Source of the DNA: Candidatus Dormiibacter inghamiae
Lineage (GTDB): Bacteria; Chloroflexota; Dormibacteria; Dormibacterales; Dormibacteraceae
Direction of reading: 5' to 3'
Assembly: GCA_016464825.1 (NCBI GenBank)
Contig: JAEKNQ010000013.1
Location: 62,001-126,000, forward strand
Length of the DNA stretch: 64,000 nucleotides
Below, in pieces: positions 44,796 through 58,633 of this stretch. The position numbers and the translations under genes were made by a program. Under the pieces are notes generated by a model, which was not told the origin of the DNA, searched no databases, and saw only the letters and a program-made list of their open reading frames with translations. Position 1 is the stretch's first letter, and every line of letters starts with the position of its first letter.

Positions 44796-46889
44796 CTATC
44801 CGGCTCCCTTCTTGCCCACGGCCTCTGCCAGATTGCCCGGCAGCTCCGCGTAATGATCGAACTCCATGGAGTACGCTGCCCGACCCGAGGTCATGGAGCG
44901 CAATGCTGTCGCGTAGCCGAACATCTCGGCCAGGGGCACATATGCCGTCACCGACTGCGATGTGCCGCGACCTTCCATACCCAGGATATGACCTCGCCGC
45001 GAGGAGATGTCGCCCATCACGTCGCCCAGGTACTCCTCAGGCATAGTGGCGACCACCTTCATGATCGGCTCCAACAGATAGGCGTCGCCTCTGCGCAGGG
45101 CGTCCTTGACGCCCATCGATCCGGCGATATGGAAGGCCATCTCGCTCGAGTCCACGTTGTGGTAGGAGCCATCCACCAACCGGACCTTCAGGTCCAGCAC
45201 TGGATAGCCGGCCACCACACCGCTGTTGATCGCCTCCTTGATGCCCTTCTGGACAGCCGGTATGTACTCGCGTGGGATCCGGCCCTGGGTGATTTGATCG
45301 AGGAAGACAAAGCCCGAGCCCCGCTCGCCTGGCTCAACTTCGAGCTCCACGTGGCCGAACTGTCCCTTGCCGCCCGACTGGCGCACGAAGCGGCCGGTGC
45401 CGTGGGCGGACCTGCGCATAGCTTCCCGGTACGCAACCTGGGGCCTGCCGATGTTCGCGTCGACCTTGAACTCGCGCGTCAAGCGGTCGACGATGATCTC
45501 CAGATGCAGCTCGCCCATGCCGGCGATGATGTTCTGGCCGCTCTCCTCGTCGGTGTGAACCCGGAAGGTGGGATCTTCTTCCGCCAGCTGCTGCAGGGCC
45601 AGGCCCAGCTTGTCCTGGTCGACCTTCGTCTTGGGCTCGATGGCGACCGAGATGACCGGCTCCGGGAAGGAGATGGACTCGAGCAGGATGGGCTGCGACT
45701 CGTCGGCCAGCGTATCGCCAGTGGTCGTGCCCTTGAGCCCGACGGCGGCGGCGATGTCGCCGGGGAAGACTTCTTCCACGTCCTCACGCCGCATGGCGTG
45801 CATGCGCAGGATCCGGCCGAGCCGCTCCTTGCGACCGGTGGTCACGTTCAGGACTGTCGAGCCTGCCTTGAGGCGGCCTGAGTAGACGCGGAAGAAGGTC
45901 AGCTTACCCACGCCTGTGGGGTCGCGCTGGACTTTGAAGGCCAGGGCGCTGAAGGGTTGCTCCTCATCCGGTTGGCGCATGGCCAGGCTGTGGTCGGACG
46001 GGTTCAAGCCCTCTACCGCCGGCTTGTCAGCCGGCGATGGCAGATAGTCGACGACGCCATCCAGCAGGGGTTGGACTCCCTTGTTCCGGAGAGCGGCGCC
46101 GCAGAGAACAGGCACTATCTGGCTGGCGCAGGTGCCCAGGCGCAGCGCACTGATGATCTCCTCCCCGGAGATCTCCTGCTCCTCCAGATACTTGTTCATG
46201 ATCTCCTCGTCGAAGTCGGCCGCCGCCTCGAGCATCACGCGGCGGTGCTCCTCGACTTTGCCCCGCAGCTCCGCCGGGATCTCGGAGGTCTCCAGGTTCT
46301 TGCCCAGGTCGTCGGTGTAGACGATGGCGCGCTGGTTGATCAAGTCGACGATGCCCTGGAAGCCCTCCTCCGAGCCGATTGGAAGCTGCACAGCCACAGC
46401 TCGCGCGCCGAGCCGGCCCTTGATTGAGTCGAGCGCAGAAAAGAAGTCGGCGCCCATGCGGTCCATCTTGTTGATGAAGGCGATCCGCGGCACGTTGTAG
46501 TGATCCGCCTGTCGCCAGACAGTCTCCGACTGGGGCTCCACACCCGCCACCGCATCGAATACAGCGACGGCGCCGTCCAGCACGCGGAGGCTGCGCTCGA
46601 CCTCGACGGTAAAGTCCACGTGTCCGGGCGTGTCCAGGATGTTGATCGAGTGGTCGCGCCAGGTGCAGGTGGTCGCGGCGGAGGTGATCGTGATGCCGCG
46701 CTCCTTCTCCTGGACCATCCAGTCCATGGTGGCCGCGCCCTCGTGGACCTCGCCCATCTTGTGCAGCTTGCCGGCGTAAAAGAGGATCCGCTCGGTAGTC
46801 GTCGTCTTGCCGGCGTCGATGTGCGCCATGATGCCGATGTTGCGCACATTGGCCAGCCGGGTTGGGGCCTTCAAAGCAGTTGCCATCAT
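44796..46889 (-). CDS. fusA: Elongation factor G
   Basis: A 697-residue translocase GTPase. [47 protein letters not shown] and NKMDR are the GTPase motifs; domain IV has the [10 protein letters not shown] segment and the end has [21 protein letters not shown]. Full length. Overlaps the rpsG stop. Confidence 0.97.
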   Translation of the reverse strand: MMATALKAPTRLANVRNIGIMAHIDAGKTTTTERILFYAGKLHKMGEVHEGAATMDWMVQEKERGITITSAATTCTWRDHSINILDTPGHVDFTVEVERSLRVLDGAVAVFDAVAGVEPQSETVWRQADHYNVPRIAFINKMDRMGADFFSALDSIKGRLGARAVAVQLPIGSEEGFQGIVDLINQRAIVYTDDLGKNLETSEIPAELRGKVEEHRRVMLEAAADFDEEIMNKYLEEQEISGEEIISALRLGTCASQIVPVLCGAALRNKGVQPLLDGVVDYLPSPADKPAVEGLNPSDHSLAMRQPDEEQPFSALAFKVQRDPTGVGKLTFFRVYSGRLKAGSTVLNVTTGRKERLGRILRMHAMRREDVEEVFPGDIAAAVGLKGTTTGDTLADESQPILLESISFPEPVISVAIEPKTKVDQDKLGLALQQLAEEDPTFRVHTDEESGQNIIAGMGELHLEIIVDRLTREFKVDANIGRPQVAYREAMRRSAHGTGRFVRQSGGKGQFGHVELEVEPGERGSGFVFLDQITQGRIPREYIPAVQKGIKEAINSGVVAGYPVLDLKVRLVDGSYHNVDSSEMAFHIAGSMGVKDALRRGDAYLLEPIMKVVATMPEEYLGDVMGDISSRRGHILGMEGRGTSQSVTAYVPLAEMFGYATALRSMTSGRAAYSMEFDHYAELPGNLAEAVGKKGAG

Positions 46890-47359
46890 CAGTATCTGAA
46901 GTGGCTGAAGGCCTTGTTCGATTCCGCCATCCTGTGCGTCTCCTCTTTGCGACGCACGGCGCCGCCAGTGTTGTTGGAGGCGTCCAGCAGCTCGAAAGCC
47001 AGTTTTTCGGACATGCTCCGGCCCCCGCGCTGACGGGCGAAGCGGACCAGCCAGCGGCGGGCCAGAGCCACGCGCCGCTCTGGCCGGATCTCGATCGGGA
47101 CCTGGTAGGTGGCGCCACCGACCCGGCGCGGTTTGACCTCCAAAAGCGGGGTCGCGTTGCGTAGGGCGGCGTCGAAGATGTCCAGCGGCTCCTTTCGGGA
47201 CTGCCGGCTGGCACGTGTCAACGCTTGCTGCACCACCCGCTCGGCAGTCGACCGCTTGCCGTCTTTCATGACTATGTTGACGAACTTCGCCACCGACTCC
47301 GAGTGATAGATGGGGTCGGGCGCGATGGTTCGCTTTTCAGGCCGGCTTCGTCTGGGCAC
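46889..47359 (-). CDS. rpsG: Small subunit ribosomal protein S7
   Basis: A 156-residue 30S head assembly protein. [43 protein letters not shown] starts it, with [23 protein letters not shown] and the C-terminal [20 protein letters not shown]. Three bases after rpsL. Confidence 0.97.
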   Translation of the reverse strand: MPRRSRPEKRTIAPDPIYHSESVAKFVNIVMKDGKRSTAERVVQQALTRASRQSRKEPLDIFDAALRNATPLLEVKPRRVGGATYQVPIEIRPERRVALARRWLVRFARQRGGRSMSEKLAFELLDASNNTGGAVRRKEETHRMAESNKAFSHFRY

Positions 47360-47362
47360 TGC

Positions 47363-47758
47363 CTATCTCTTCTTGGCGGCCGCGGCAGCTTTCTCGCGCT
47401 TGGCGCCGTACTTGGAGCGGCCCTGTTTGCGGTTCTTGGTGCCGACTGTGTCGAGGGTGCCGCGGATGATGTGGTAGCGAACGCCGGGCAGGTCCTTGAC
47501 GCGACCGCCGCGGATGAGCACCACCGAGTGCTCCTGCAGGTTGTGTCCGATGCCCGGGATGTAGGCGGTGACCTCGATCCCTGTGGTCAGGCGCACACGC
47601 GCCACCTTCCGCAGAGCTGAGTTCGGCTTCTTCGGCGTCATCGTGTAGACACGCACGCAGACACCGCGGCGCTGCGGCGAAGCCTTCAGGGCCGGAGCCT
47701 TGGACTTCTTCGCCGCCGCCTTGCGGCCGATCCGGATCAGCTGTTGGATGGTGGGCAA
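47363..47758 (-). CDS. rpsL: Small subunit ribosomal protein S12
   Basis: A 131-residue decoding protein. [14 protein letters not shown] begins it. The streptomycin-sensitive segments [17 protein letters not shown] and [21 protein letters not shown] have the wild-type lysines. First gene of the str operon, with a -10-like TATACT about 65 bases upstream. Confidence 0.97.
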   Translation of the reverse strand: MPTIQQLIRIGRKAAAKKSKAPALKASPQRRGVCVRVYTMTPKKPNSALRKVARVRLTTGIEVTAYIPGIGHNLQEHSVVLIRGGRVKDLPGVRYHIIRGTLDTVGTKNRKQGRSKYGAKREKAAAAAKKR

Positions 47759-47820
47759 ACGGTATCTCCTGTAAGGGATTCTTCCCAGCCGTGAACGCCG
47801 TGCTGGGACGACAAGCGATA

Positions 47821-47849
47821 AGTATATCGCAAGGCTGCAATAGCAATTC
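47821..47849 (-). promoter_or_regulatory. Probable str operon promoter
   Basis: On the minus strand TATACT (47826-47821) is a good -10 box. GAATTG 17 bases upstream is only a weak -35. It lies about 60 bases before rpsL, downstream of a terminator hairpin. Confidence 0.5.
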
Positions 47850-47903
47850 AGCCGAAGGCAACCTCCGGCTGCAGCGCCTCAGCCCTAGTCTAACGGGGCT
47901 GAG

Positions 47904-47936
47904 CAAAGAGAGAGCGCCCCGCCAGGAGCGCCCTCT
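47904..47936 (-). terminator. Probable terminator of the DUF4383 gene
   Basis: AGAGGGCGC / GCGCTCTCT (one G-U pair) forms a 9-bp stem on the minus strand with a ten-base loop, followed by CTTTG. It lies 28 bases after the DUF4383 stop and before the str promoter. Confidence 0.6.
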
Positions 47937-47963
47937 ATTGCTTCAACCAGCGCAGCCTATGAC

Positions 47964-48335
47964 TTAGGCGACGGCGCGCTCCTCGCGATTGTTGGCGAAG
48001 GCGAAACCGGCCAGCCCGCCCAAAAGAGCGGTGGCAGCGTGCAGGACGATGTCAGTGCCGCCGATCGGGACCAACCCCAGGAAGCGGCCGGCGCTGTCGG
48101 TGGGCAGGAAGCCTGCCACGGCCAGCACTGCGAACAGAACCGCCATGCCGCGGGCGTACAGCACCGAGCGGCCGGTCAGGAAAGCAGCGATGCCGATGAC
48201 GCCGACCAGCAGGTGCACGACGTTGTGCAGCACGTTCACCGGAAAGAGGATGAGCGTGCCTACCGCCAGCGTGCTGGAGACCGCGAAGCCGATCAGTCCA
48301 ACCAGCGTGTAGACGGCGCCAAAGCCGGGCGAGAT
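47964..48335 (-). CDS. DUF4383-like small membrane protein, start frame disturbed
   Basis: About 120 residues with four membrane segments. The read-through frame SPGFGAVYTLVGLIGFAVSSTLAVGTL, then NVLHNVVHLLVGVIGIAAF, matches the DUF4383 pattern (FGxVYxxVGxxGF ... N-LHN-VHLLxG). The only good start, ATG 48339 with AGAGGA upstream, lies in another frame from this conserved sequence. No ATG/GTG/TTG is in frame before GTG 48239, which would cut off the first segment. A one-base indel close to 48335, or an ATC start, would explain it. Function of the family is unknown. Confidence 0.65.
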   Translation of the reverse strand: MSPGFGAVYTLVGLIGFAVSSTLAVGTLILFPVNVLHNVVHLLVGVIGIAAFLTGRSVLYARGMAVLFAVLAVAGFLPTDSAGRFLGLVPIGGTDIVLHAATALLGGLAGFAFANNREERAVA

Positions 48336-48396
48336 TCATTGAGTTTCTTTTCCTCTGACTAACTGATGGACGGGACGACTGTGCTCAAGGCAGCTC

Positions 48397-48906
48397 TCAG
48401 CTGTTCACCTCCCGGCGAGTTCCAGAAAGTGCTACGAGGCTCCAGCGTTCGGGGATCATGAGCCCCAGCAGCGCCGCGGCCTCGATAGCCTTGGTGCCCA
48501 GGCCAACCGCATCAGCGGTTTCCAGGCCCGCGGCCAGATAATAAGCATAGGCGGCCAGATTCGCGAAGAGCAGGAGACCGAGCGCCGGGCGCCAGCCCGA
48601 CCTCAGCAAGGCCCAGGCGGAAACCGCCATCAGCGCCAGCCCGTCGAGCATGAAGAGGATCGCCGTGCTGGGGTCTCCGGAGTGAGCGGGAATCAGAGCC
48701 AGGTGGATGGTTGCACTCGTCAAAGCCAAGAGCAGGGCCAGCTTCCGCAGTAAGCCCAGTGCCTGCAGACCGGCCAAGCACCGCTGGCAGAGCGGCTCAC
48801 CTCTCTCGGCGCCGTACGTCAACACCGCGAGGAACGCGAACAGGGCCACCGCCAGCCAGGGCAGGGCGACGATGGCAGCGCCGTGCTCCCCCAAGGCCCT
48901 TACCAC
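48397..48906 (-). CDS. Hypothetical multi-pass membrane protein
   Basis: A 169-residue protein with four to five hydrophobic segments: AAIVALPWLAVALFAFLAVLTYG, LALLLALTSATIHLALI, AILFMLDGLALMAVSAWALL and ALGLLLFANLAAYAYYLAAG. A cysteine pair (CQRC) lies in the first loop. I recognise no family. It lies between rpoC and the DUF4383 gene on the same strand, behind the rpoC terminator, so it has its own transcription. Confidence 0.6.
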   Translation of the reverse strand: MVRALGEHGAAIVALPWLAVALFAFLAVLTYGAERGEPLCQRCLAGLQALGLLRKLALLLALTSATIHLALIPAHSGDPSTAILFMLDGLALMAVSAWALLRSGWRPALGLLLFANLAAYAYYLAAGLETADAVGLGTKAIEAAALLGLMIPERWSLVALSGTRREVNS

Positions 48907-49014
48907 AGCGTCTCCTTCACCGGTTCGCTGGACCTCATGCGTCTGATACGCAGCGGATCGGATATTAGATCACTGGGCGACCGTTCCCCAACCGGCAAGG
49001 GAAAAACGGATTGC

Positions 49015-49046
49015 AAAAAAAGGGGCGCCCCGCAGGGCGCCCCTTT
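49015..49046 (-). terminator. Factor-independent terminator of rpoBC
   Basis: GGGGCGCCC / GGGCGCCCC with loop TGCG on the minus strand, flanked by complementary A/T bases and ending in a T-run (AAAAAAA on the plus strand at 49015-49021). It lies 13 bases after the rpoC stop. Confidence 0.92.
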
Positions 49047-49058
49047 CCGGTCTCCGGT

Positions 49059-53342
<4,284 letters not shown>

Positions 53343-53394
53343 GCCTAGTTATCTCCTCTTGCATTGAGCGGCCGGGACAGGGTCTTGACTGCTC

Positions 53395-56300
53395 TCATTC
53401 GCCGGCGTCCTCGCCCAGCTCCAACCTCTCCAGGCTGATGCCGAGATCGATCGGCAGCTCCGGCATGTCCTCTTCGTTGAGCACTATCTGCTGCTCGTTT
53501 TCGCTCAGGATCTCCACGCCAAGGGCGAGGCCCTGGAGCTCCTTCACCAGCACTCGGAAGCTCTCCGGGATGCTGGCCTCCAGCGTGTTGTCGCCTTTGA
53601 CCACTGCCTCATAGGCCTTGACCCGGCCGACTATGTCATCGGACTTGACTGTCAGGATCTCCTGGAGGACGTGGGCAGCACCGTACGCTTCCAGCGCCCA
53701 GACCTCCATCTCACCGAAGCGCTGGCCGCCGAACTGAGCCTTGCCGCCCAGCGGCTGCTGGGTTACCAAGCTGTAGGGGCCTGTCGAGCGGGCATGGATC
53801 TTGTCCTCGACCAGGTGATGCAGCTTGAGCATGTAGACCCAGCCCACAGTCACTTCCTGGTCGAAGTCGACGCCGGAGCGGCCGTCGCGCAGCCTGACCT
53901 TTCCGCTGCGAGGCAGGCCCTGGGCCGCCAGCTCCTCCTCGATGGTCTCCAGGCGGGCTCCGTCGAAGACTGGCGTGGCTATCTTCTGGCCGAGTGCTTT
54001 CGAAACCCAGCCCAGGTGCGTTTCCAGAACCTGGCCCAGGTTCATCCGGCTCGGCACACCCAGTGGATTGAGCACTATCTCGACCGGGGTGCCGTCAGGC
54101 AAAAAAGGCATGTCCTCGATCGGCATGACGCGGGACACGACGCCCTTGTTGCCGTGGCGGCCCGCCATCTTGTCGCCCGACGAGATCTTCCTCTTCTGGG
54201 CGATGTAGACCCTGACCAGCTCAGTGACGCCCGGTGGAAGCTCGTCCTTCGCCTCGCGGCTGAAGACCTTGACGTCAACCACCACACCGCGCTCACCGTG
54301 CGGCACACGGAGGCTGGAGTCGCGGACCTCCCGCGCCTTCTCGCCGAAGATGGCGCGAAGCAGGCGCTCCTCGGCCGAGAGCTCGGTCTCCCCCTTGGGC
54401 GTGATTTTGCCCACCAGCAGGTCGCCCTGCTCGAGCTCGGCCCCTATGTAGACGATGCCGCGCTCATCCAGGTTCCGAAGCGCATCGTCGGCAACGTTGG
54501 GGATGTCGCGCGTGATCTCTTCCGGGCCCAGCTTGGTCTCGCGGGCCTCGATCTCGAACTCCTCGATATGGATGGAGGTGTACTTGTCCTCCTGGACTAT
54601 CGACTGCGAGAGCAGGATCGCGTCCTCGAAGTTGTAGCCCTCCCAGGGCATGAAGGCGACCAGCACGTTCCGGCCGAGCGCCATCTCACCGTTCTCGATG
54701 GCAGGACCGTCGGCCAGCAGGTCACCCCGCTGCACCTTCTGCCCAGCCTTGACCAGCACCCGGTGGTTCAGGCAGGTGCCCTGGTTCGAGCGGTAGAACT
54801 TCTGGAGCGGGAAGCGATGGTCAGCCGAACCGTCCAAAGGCCTGACCACTATCTCGAAGATCGGGGTGGCGTGGATGCCCCTCAGCTCCCGCGGGTTGGC
54901 CACGTCGACGACAGTCCCGTCGACGTCCGCGACGATGACCTCGCCGGAGTACTTGGCCGCGTAGTGCTCTACCCCTGTGCCCACCATCGGTGAATCGGTC
55001 ACCATCAAAGGCACCGCCTGTTTCTGCATGTTGGCGCCCATCAGGGCGCGATTGGCATCGTCGTGCTCCAGGAAGGGGATCATCGCGGTGGCGACGGAGA
55101 CTATCTGCTTGGGGGAGACATCCATGTACTGGATGCTGGTCACGTCGGTCACTGCAAAGTGGCCGCGCGAACGCGATGGGGTCCTGACGTCCTTGAAAGT
55201 GCCGTCCGCGTTCAGGGCAACGTTGGCCTGAGCGATGTTGTAGAGGTCCTCCTCGTCGGCCGAGAGGTAGACGACCTGAGGCGAAGCCCAGACCACTATG
55301 TCAACCGACTGCACGCCGCCCTTCTTCAGCTTCTCGGCCGAGCTCGCGTCGAGCACCGCCCCCGACGGCAGGACTTCCTTGCCCTTGCCGTCCGGCACCG
55401 GCCGGCGCAGTGTGCGGCCCTGGAGCAGCTCAGCTTCGCCGCTGACCGACAGGCGGCTGTAGACACGTCGAAACGGCGTCTCCAGGAATCCGTACTTGTT
55501 CACCTTGGCGTAGGTCGCCAGCGAGCCCATGAGGCCGATGTTGGGACCCTCTGGCGTCTCGATCGGACAGATGCGGCCGTAGTGGCTGTGATGCACGTCG
55601 CGGACGACAAGGCCGGCTCGCTCACGGGAGAGGCCGCCCGGGCCCAGCGCCGAGATGCGGCGCTTGTGCGTCAGCTCGGCCAGCGGATTCACCTGGTCCA
55701 TGAACTGGGAGAGCTGGCTGGAACCGAAGAACTCCTTGATCGCGGCCACCACAGGCCGGGCGTTGATCAGGGAGGCGGCGGTGACCGTGTTCGGATCCGA
55801 GATGGTCATCCGCTCCTTGATGATCCGCTCCATGCGGATCAGGCCCATCCGGAACTGGTTCTGGAGCAGCTCGCCCACCGCGCGCACGCGACGGTTGCCG
55901 AGGTGGTCGATGTCATCGGCGATCTGCTTCTCAGGCGAGGCGTTGTTGAGCTCGACGAGCCTGCGCAGGATGGCTATGAAGTCGCCCTTCTCCAGGATGC
56001 GCAGGTCGCGATCCTGAACGCGCTCCTCGATGTCCTCCTTGTCCCTGCCCAGTCGCTTGTCCACCTTGTAGCGGCCGACCCGGCCGAGGTCGAAGCGGCG
56101 GGAGCTGAAGAACAGGCTCTGAAGCAGCGTGCGGGCGTTGTCGACGCTGGGCGGATCGCCCGGGCGGACTCGGCGGTACAGCTCCAGCAGGGCATCCTCG
56201 GTGCGCGTGGTGGGGTCCTTGTCAAAGGTCGCGTCCAGGTAGCGGTGCTCCTCGTCGGTGTCCACGTCGCCGAACAGCTCACGGAAGGCGCGCTTCTGCG

Positions 56301-56934
56301 CCTCGCGGTCGTTCTCGGTGCCCGCCAGCTGGGGCAGCTCGAGCGCCTTCAACAGCGCGGTCACCGGCAGCTTGCGCTTGCGGTCGATCTTGGCTGTCAA
56401 CAGATCCTTGGTCGAGGTCTCGATCTCCAGCCAGGCGCCGCGGTTCGGGATCAACTTGGCGGCAAAGAGCCGGCGACCGGTGGCCAGGTCCTCGCTGGCG
56501 GTGAAGTAGACGCCGGGGGAGCGGACCAGCTGGGAGACGACCACCCGCTCGGTTCCGTTCACTATGAAGGTGCCCTCATCGGTCATCATGGCGAAGTCGC
56601 CCATGTAGACCTCTGACTCCTTGATCTCACCCGTCTCCTTGATAGTGAGCCGGGTCCTGATCCGCAGCGGCGCCGCGTAGGTCATGTCACGGTTGCGGCA
56701 TTCCTCAACCGAGAACTTGGGCACGCCGAACTCGTAGTCGAGAAAGCGCAGCTCGAAGTTCTTGCCCGTGTAATCGGTGATCGGGTTTATCTCGTCGAAG
56801 AGCTCGCGGAGCCCCTCCGACCGGAACCACTGGAAGGACTCGATCTGAGTTGAGATCAGGTCTTCGAGCTCAACCAGGTTGGGGATCTGGCCATAGGAGA
56901 GACGCGCGGGAGCCTTCATCTCAGAGATCATCAA
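53395..56934 (-). CDS. rpoB: RNA polymerase beta subunit
   Basis: A 1179-residue subunit. The rifampicin region reads [30 protein letters not shown], with wild-type residues. [28 protein letters not shown] and [11 protein letters not shown] are universal. It lacks the large lineage inserts of Proteobacteria. Unlike most bacteria there is no rplK-rplA-rplJ-rplL upstream; membrane glycosyltransferase genes lie there instead. The 277-base gap before it holds a plausible promoter. Confidence 0.97.
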   Translation of the reverse strand: MMISEMKAPARLSYGQIPNLVELEDLISTQIESFQWFRSEGLRELFDEINPITDYTGKNFELRFLDYEFGVPKFSVEECRNRDMTYAAPLRIRTRLTIKETGEIKESEVYMGDFAMMTDEGTFIVNGTERVVVSQLVRSPGVYFTASEDLATGRRLFAAKLIPNRGAWLEIETSTKDLLTAKIDRKRKLPVTALLKALELPQLAGTENDREAQKRAFRELFGDVDTDEEHRYLDATFDKDPTTRTEDALLELYRRVRPGDPPSVDNARTLLQSLFFSSRRFDLGRVGRYKVDKRLGRDKEDIEERVQDRDLRILEKGDFIAILRRLVELNNASPEKQIADDIDHLGNRRVRAVGELLQNQFRMGLIRMERIIKERMTISDPNTVTAASLINARPVVAAIKEFFGSSQLSQFMDQVNPLAELTHKRRISALGPGGLSRERAGLVVRDVHHSHYGRICPIETPEGPNIGLMGSLATYAKVNKYGFLETPFRRVYSRLSVSGEAELLQGRTLRRPVPDGKGKEVLPSGAVLDASSAEKLKKGGVQSVDIVVWASPQVVYLSADEEDLYNIAQANVALNADGTFKDVRTPSRSRGHFAVTDVTSIQYMDVSPKQIVSVATAMIPFLEHDDANRALMGANMQKQAVPLMVTDSPMVGTGVEHYAAKYSGEVIVADVDGTVVDVANPRELRGIHATPIFEIVVRPLDGSADHRFPLQKFYRSNQGTCLNHRVLVKAGQKVQRGDLLADGPAIENGEMALGRNVLVAFMPWEGYNFEDAILLSQSIVQEDKYTSIHIEEFEIEARETKLGPEEITRDIPNVADDALRNLDERGIVYIGAELEQGDLLVGKITPKGETELSAEERLLRAIFGEKAREVRDSSLRVPHGERGVVVDVKVFSREAKDELPPGVTELVRVYIAQKRKISSGDKMAGRHGNKGVVSRVMPIEDMPFLPDGTPVEIVLNPLGVPSRMNLGQVLETHLGWVSKALGQKIATPVFDGARLETIEEELAAQGLPRSGKVRLRDGRSGVDFDQEVTVGWVYMLKLHHLVEDKIHARSTGPYSLVTQQPLGGKAQFGGQRFGEMEVWALEAYGAAHVLQEILTVKSDDIVGRVKAYEAVVKGDNTLEASIPESFRVLVKELQGLALGVEILSENEQQIVLNEEDMPELPIDLGISLERLELGEDAGE

Positions 56935-57093
56935 AGCGGCAGCCTCCTAAGGTGCAAAGGGCGCGCCAAACTCGGGGGTGGGATCAGCGAGCTGACGAGC
57001 ACGAACTGCCATCATAACAGGCTTCGACCCGCCCCGGTGGGCCAAAGCAGGGGAACCGTCAGTGCCGGGCTGTCTTTGTGACTTTGGTCCGTA

Positions 57094-57123
57094 ACAGTAC
57101 ACCCCTCGGGCTGCCTTTGTCAG
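57094..57123 (-). promoter_or_regulatory. Probable rpoBC promoter
   Basis: On the minus strand CTGACA (57123-57118), 18 bases and TACTGT (57099-57094) resemble a housekeeping promoter, about 160 bases before rpoB. The -35 box lies in a small inverted repeat (GCCTGACAAAGGC). Confidence 0.45.
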
Positions 57124-57211
57124 GCAGGCTTTGGTTGCCGGCCGGCCGGCTCTCCGGCGGACCGTGGCCAGGATGGGTCGGCCACGCCCCTGCTCTGGTG
57201 CCGGGTGACGG

Positions 57212-58633
57212 CTAGAGCCGGGCGTACAGTGCTGCCACCCCGAAGCTCTGGATCGCGCTGCCCAGCAGCGCCGTGCCCAGCGCCGCGCCGATCAGGATGC
57301 GCGCAACCGTGGGGTAAGGCGGCCGGGGCCGCCAGGCCGCCAGCGCCGCGGCCAGGACAGGTAGCGCCAGGAGCAGCGCCAGCAGAATCGGAGCGGGCGT
57401 CCACTCCTCCCCCCCGCCCAGCCACCAGTTGGTGGCGGTCGCCCAGCCGGTCAGGAGCAACAGCAAGGCCAGCGGCAGCGACCGGCGCCGGAAGGCCTGC
57501 CAGGCCAGCCAGCCAGCCGCCAAGTACACCTCCGGATAGGCCATCCACTTGTACCAGCCGTACTGCTGCGTGTTCTGCTCACCGGCCAGCAAGGCAATCG
57601 CGCCCGCATAGGCGATGGCAGGCCAGGCGAGGAAGAGCGCCGCCCGGCGCTCCCGGCCCACGCTGAGCGCCCCGAGCCCGATCCAGCCCAGGAGCCACCA
57701 GCCGTCGCGCAGCCGGCGGTTCACGCCGGCGACCGATTGAATCAGGTCGAAGCCCGTCAGCACGCCCCGCCGGTTCTGGGCCTGGAGCTCGGTGATGTGC
57801 AGGAAGAGCTGCCAATCGACCAGCGCTCCGTAAAGCAGCCAGATCAGCAGGCCGCCGGCACCGGCGGCCGCCGCCGCCAGGGCCACGCGCCAGCGGCCGC
57901 AGACCAGCAGGCAGACCGCCAGGCTGCCGCCAACCGCTATGCCCGAAACCTTGGCCAGCGGCGCCAGCAGGCAAAGAGTGAGCAGCAGAGCTTGGACCGA
58001 CCTTCCCCCCTTCTCCTCGGTAATGAGCACACCTGCCCAGAGCGCCAGCAAGAAGAGCACAGCCAGCAGCGCCTCAGGTTCGGCTTCCCGGCCGAGCAGA
58101 ACCGCTGCCGGAGTCACCGCCAGCAGGGCTGCGCCCAGCAGCGCCGCCCAGCGCCCCAGCAGCCGGCGTCCCAGTAAGTAGCTGAGCAGAACCGCTGTCG
58201 TGCTGAGCAGGATGGGTGGCAGCCTCACCACCTGGGGGCCTGTCGAGGCCATGTCGCGGCTGCCGGCCAGCAACGCCCAGCCGCCCATCAAGTAGGAGAA
58301 CAGCGGCGGGTGGTCCAGCCAATGATGAACCAGGGGATAGTTGGTGCCGAAGGCGTCGAAGCGGGTATGGCTCGCGTAGCCGGGAAAGTAAGACCACGTG
58401 TAGGCGTCCCCATGAAGCAGCAGGTTGAGCCCAGCCCAGGTGAACTGCACCTCGTCGGCGTTGTCGGTGAAGGCAGGGGCGAGCGTGTAGTCGTGCAGCC
58501 GCAGCGCCAGCCCTAGCAGCACCACTGCGCCGGCCAGGAGCCACTCCGGCGCGGGCGCGCTCCCCGGCCGCCGTCCGGCCGCCGGCTCAGCCGGTGCCGA
58601 CGATCCGGTAGACGGTGTAGGTGCTGTTGGCAT
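57212..58633 (-). CDS. GT-C membrane glycosyltransferase (PMT/ArnT-like, family 39)
   Basis: About 473 residues and 10-12 membrane segments. DNADEVQFTWAGLNLLLHGD, with acidic residues in the first outer loop, and HHWLDHPPLFSYLMGG (the second conserved loop, PPL) are signatures of lipid-linked sugar transferases of the family 39 type. A Pro/Ala-rich N-terminus precedes the first helix. ATG 58633 is preferred; it overlaps the end of the upstream gene by 47 bases. Donor and acceptor are unknown. Last of three such genes in a row. Confidence 0.78.
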   Translation of the reverse strand: MPTAPTPSTGSSAPAEPAAGRRPGSAPAPEWLLAGAVVLLGLALRLHDYTLAPAFTDNADEVQFTWAGLNLLLHGDAYTWSYFPGYASHTRFDAFGTNYPLVHHWLDHPPLFSYLMGGWALLAGSRDMASTGPQVVRLPPILLSTTAVLLSYLLGRRLLGRWAALLGAALLAVTPAAVLLGREAEPEALLAVLFLLALWAGVLITEEKGGRSVQALLLTLCLLAPLAKVSGIAVGGSLAVCLLVCGRWRVALAAAAAGAGGLLIWLLYGALVDWQLFLHITELQAQNRRGVLTGFDLIQSVAGVNRRLRDGWWLLGWIGLGALSVGRERRAALFLAWPAIAYAGAIALLAGEQNTQQYGWYKWMAYPEVYLAAGWLAWQAFRRRSLPLALLLLLTGWATATNWWLGGGEEWTPAPILLALLLALPVLAAALAAWRPRPPYPTVARILIGAALGTALLGSAIQSFGVAALYARL

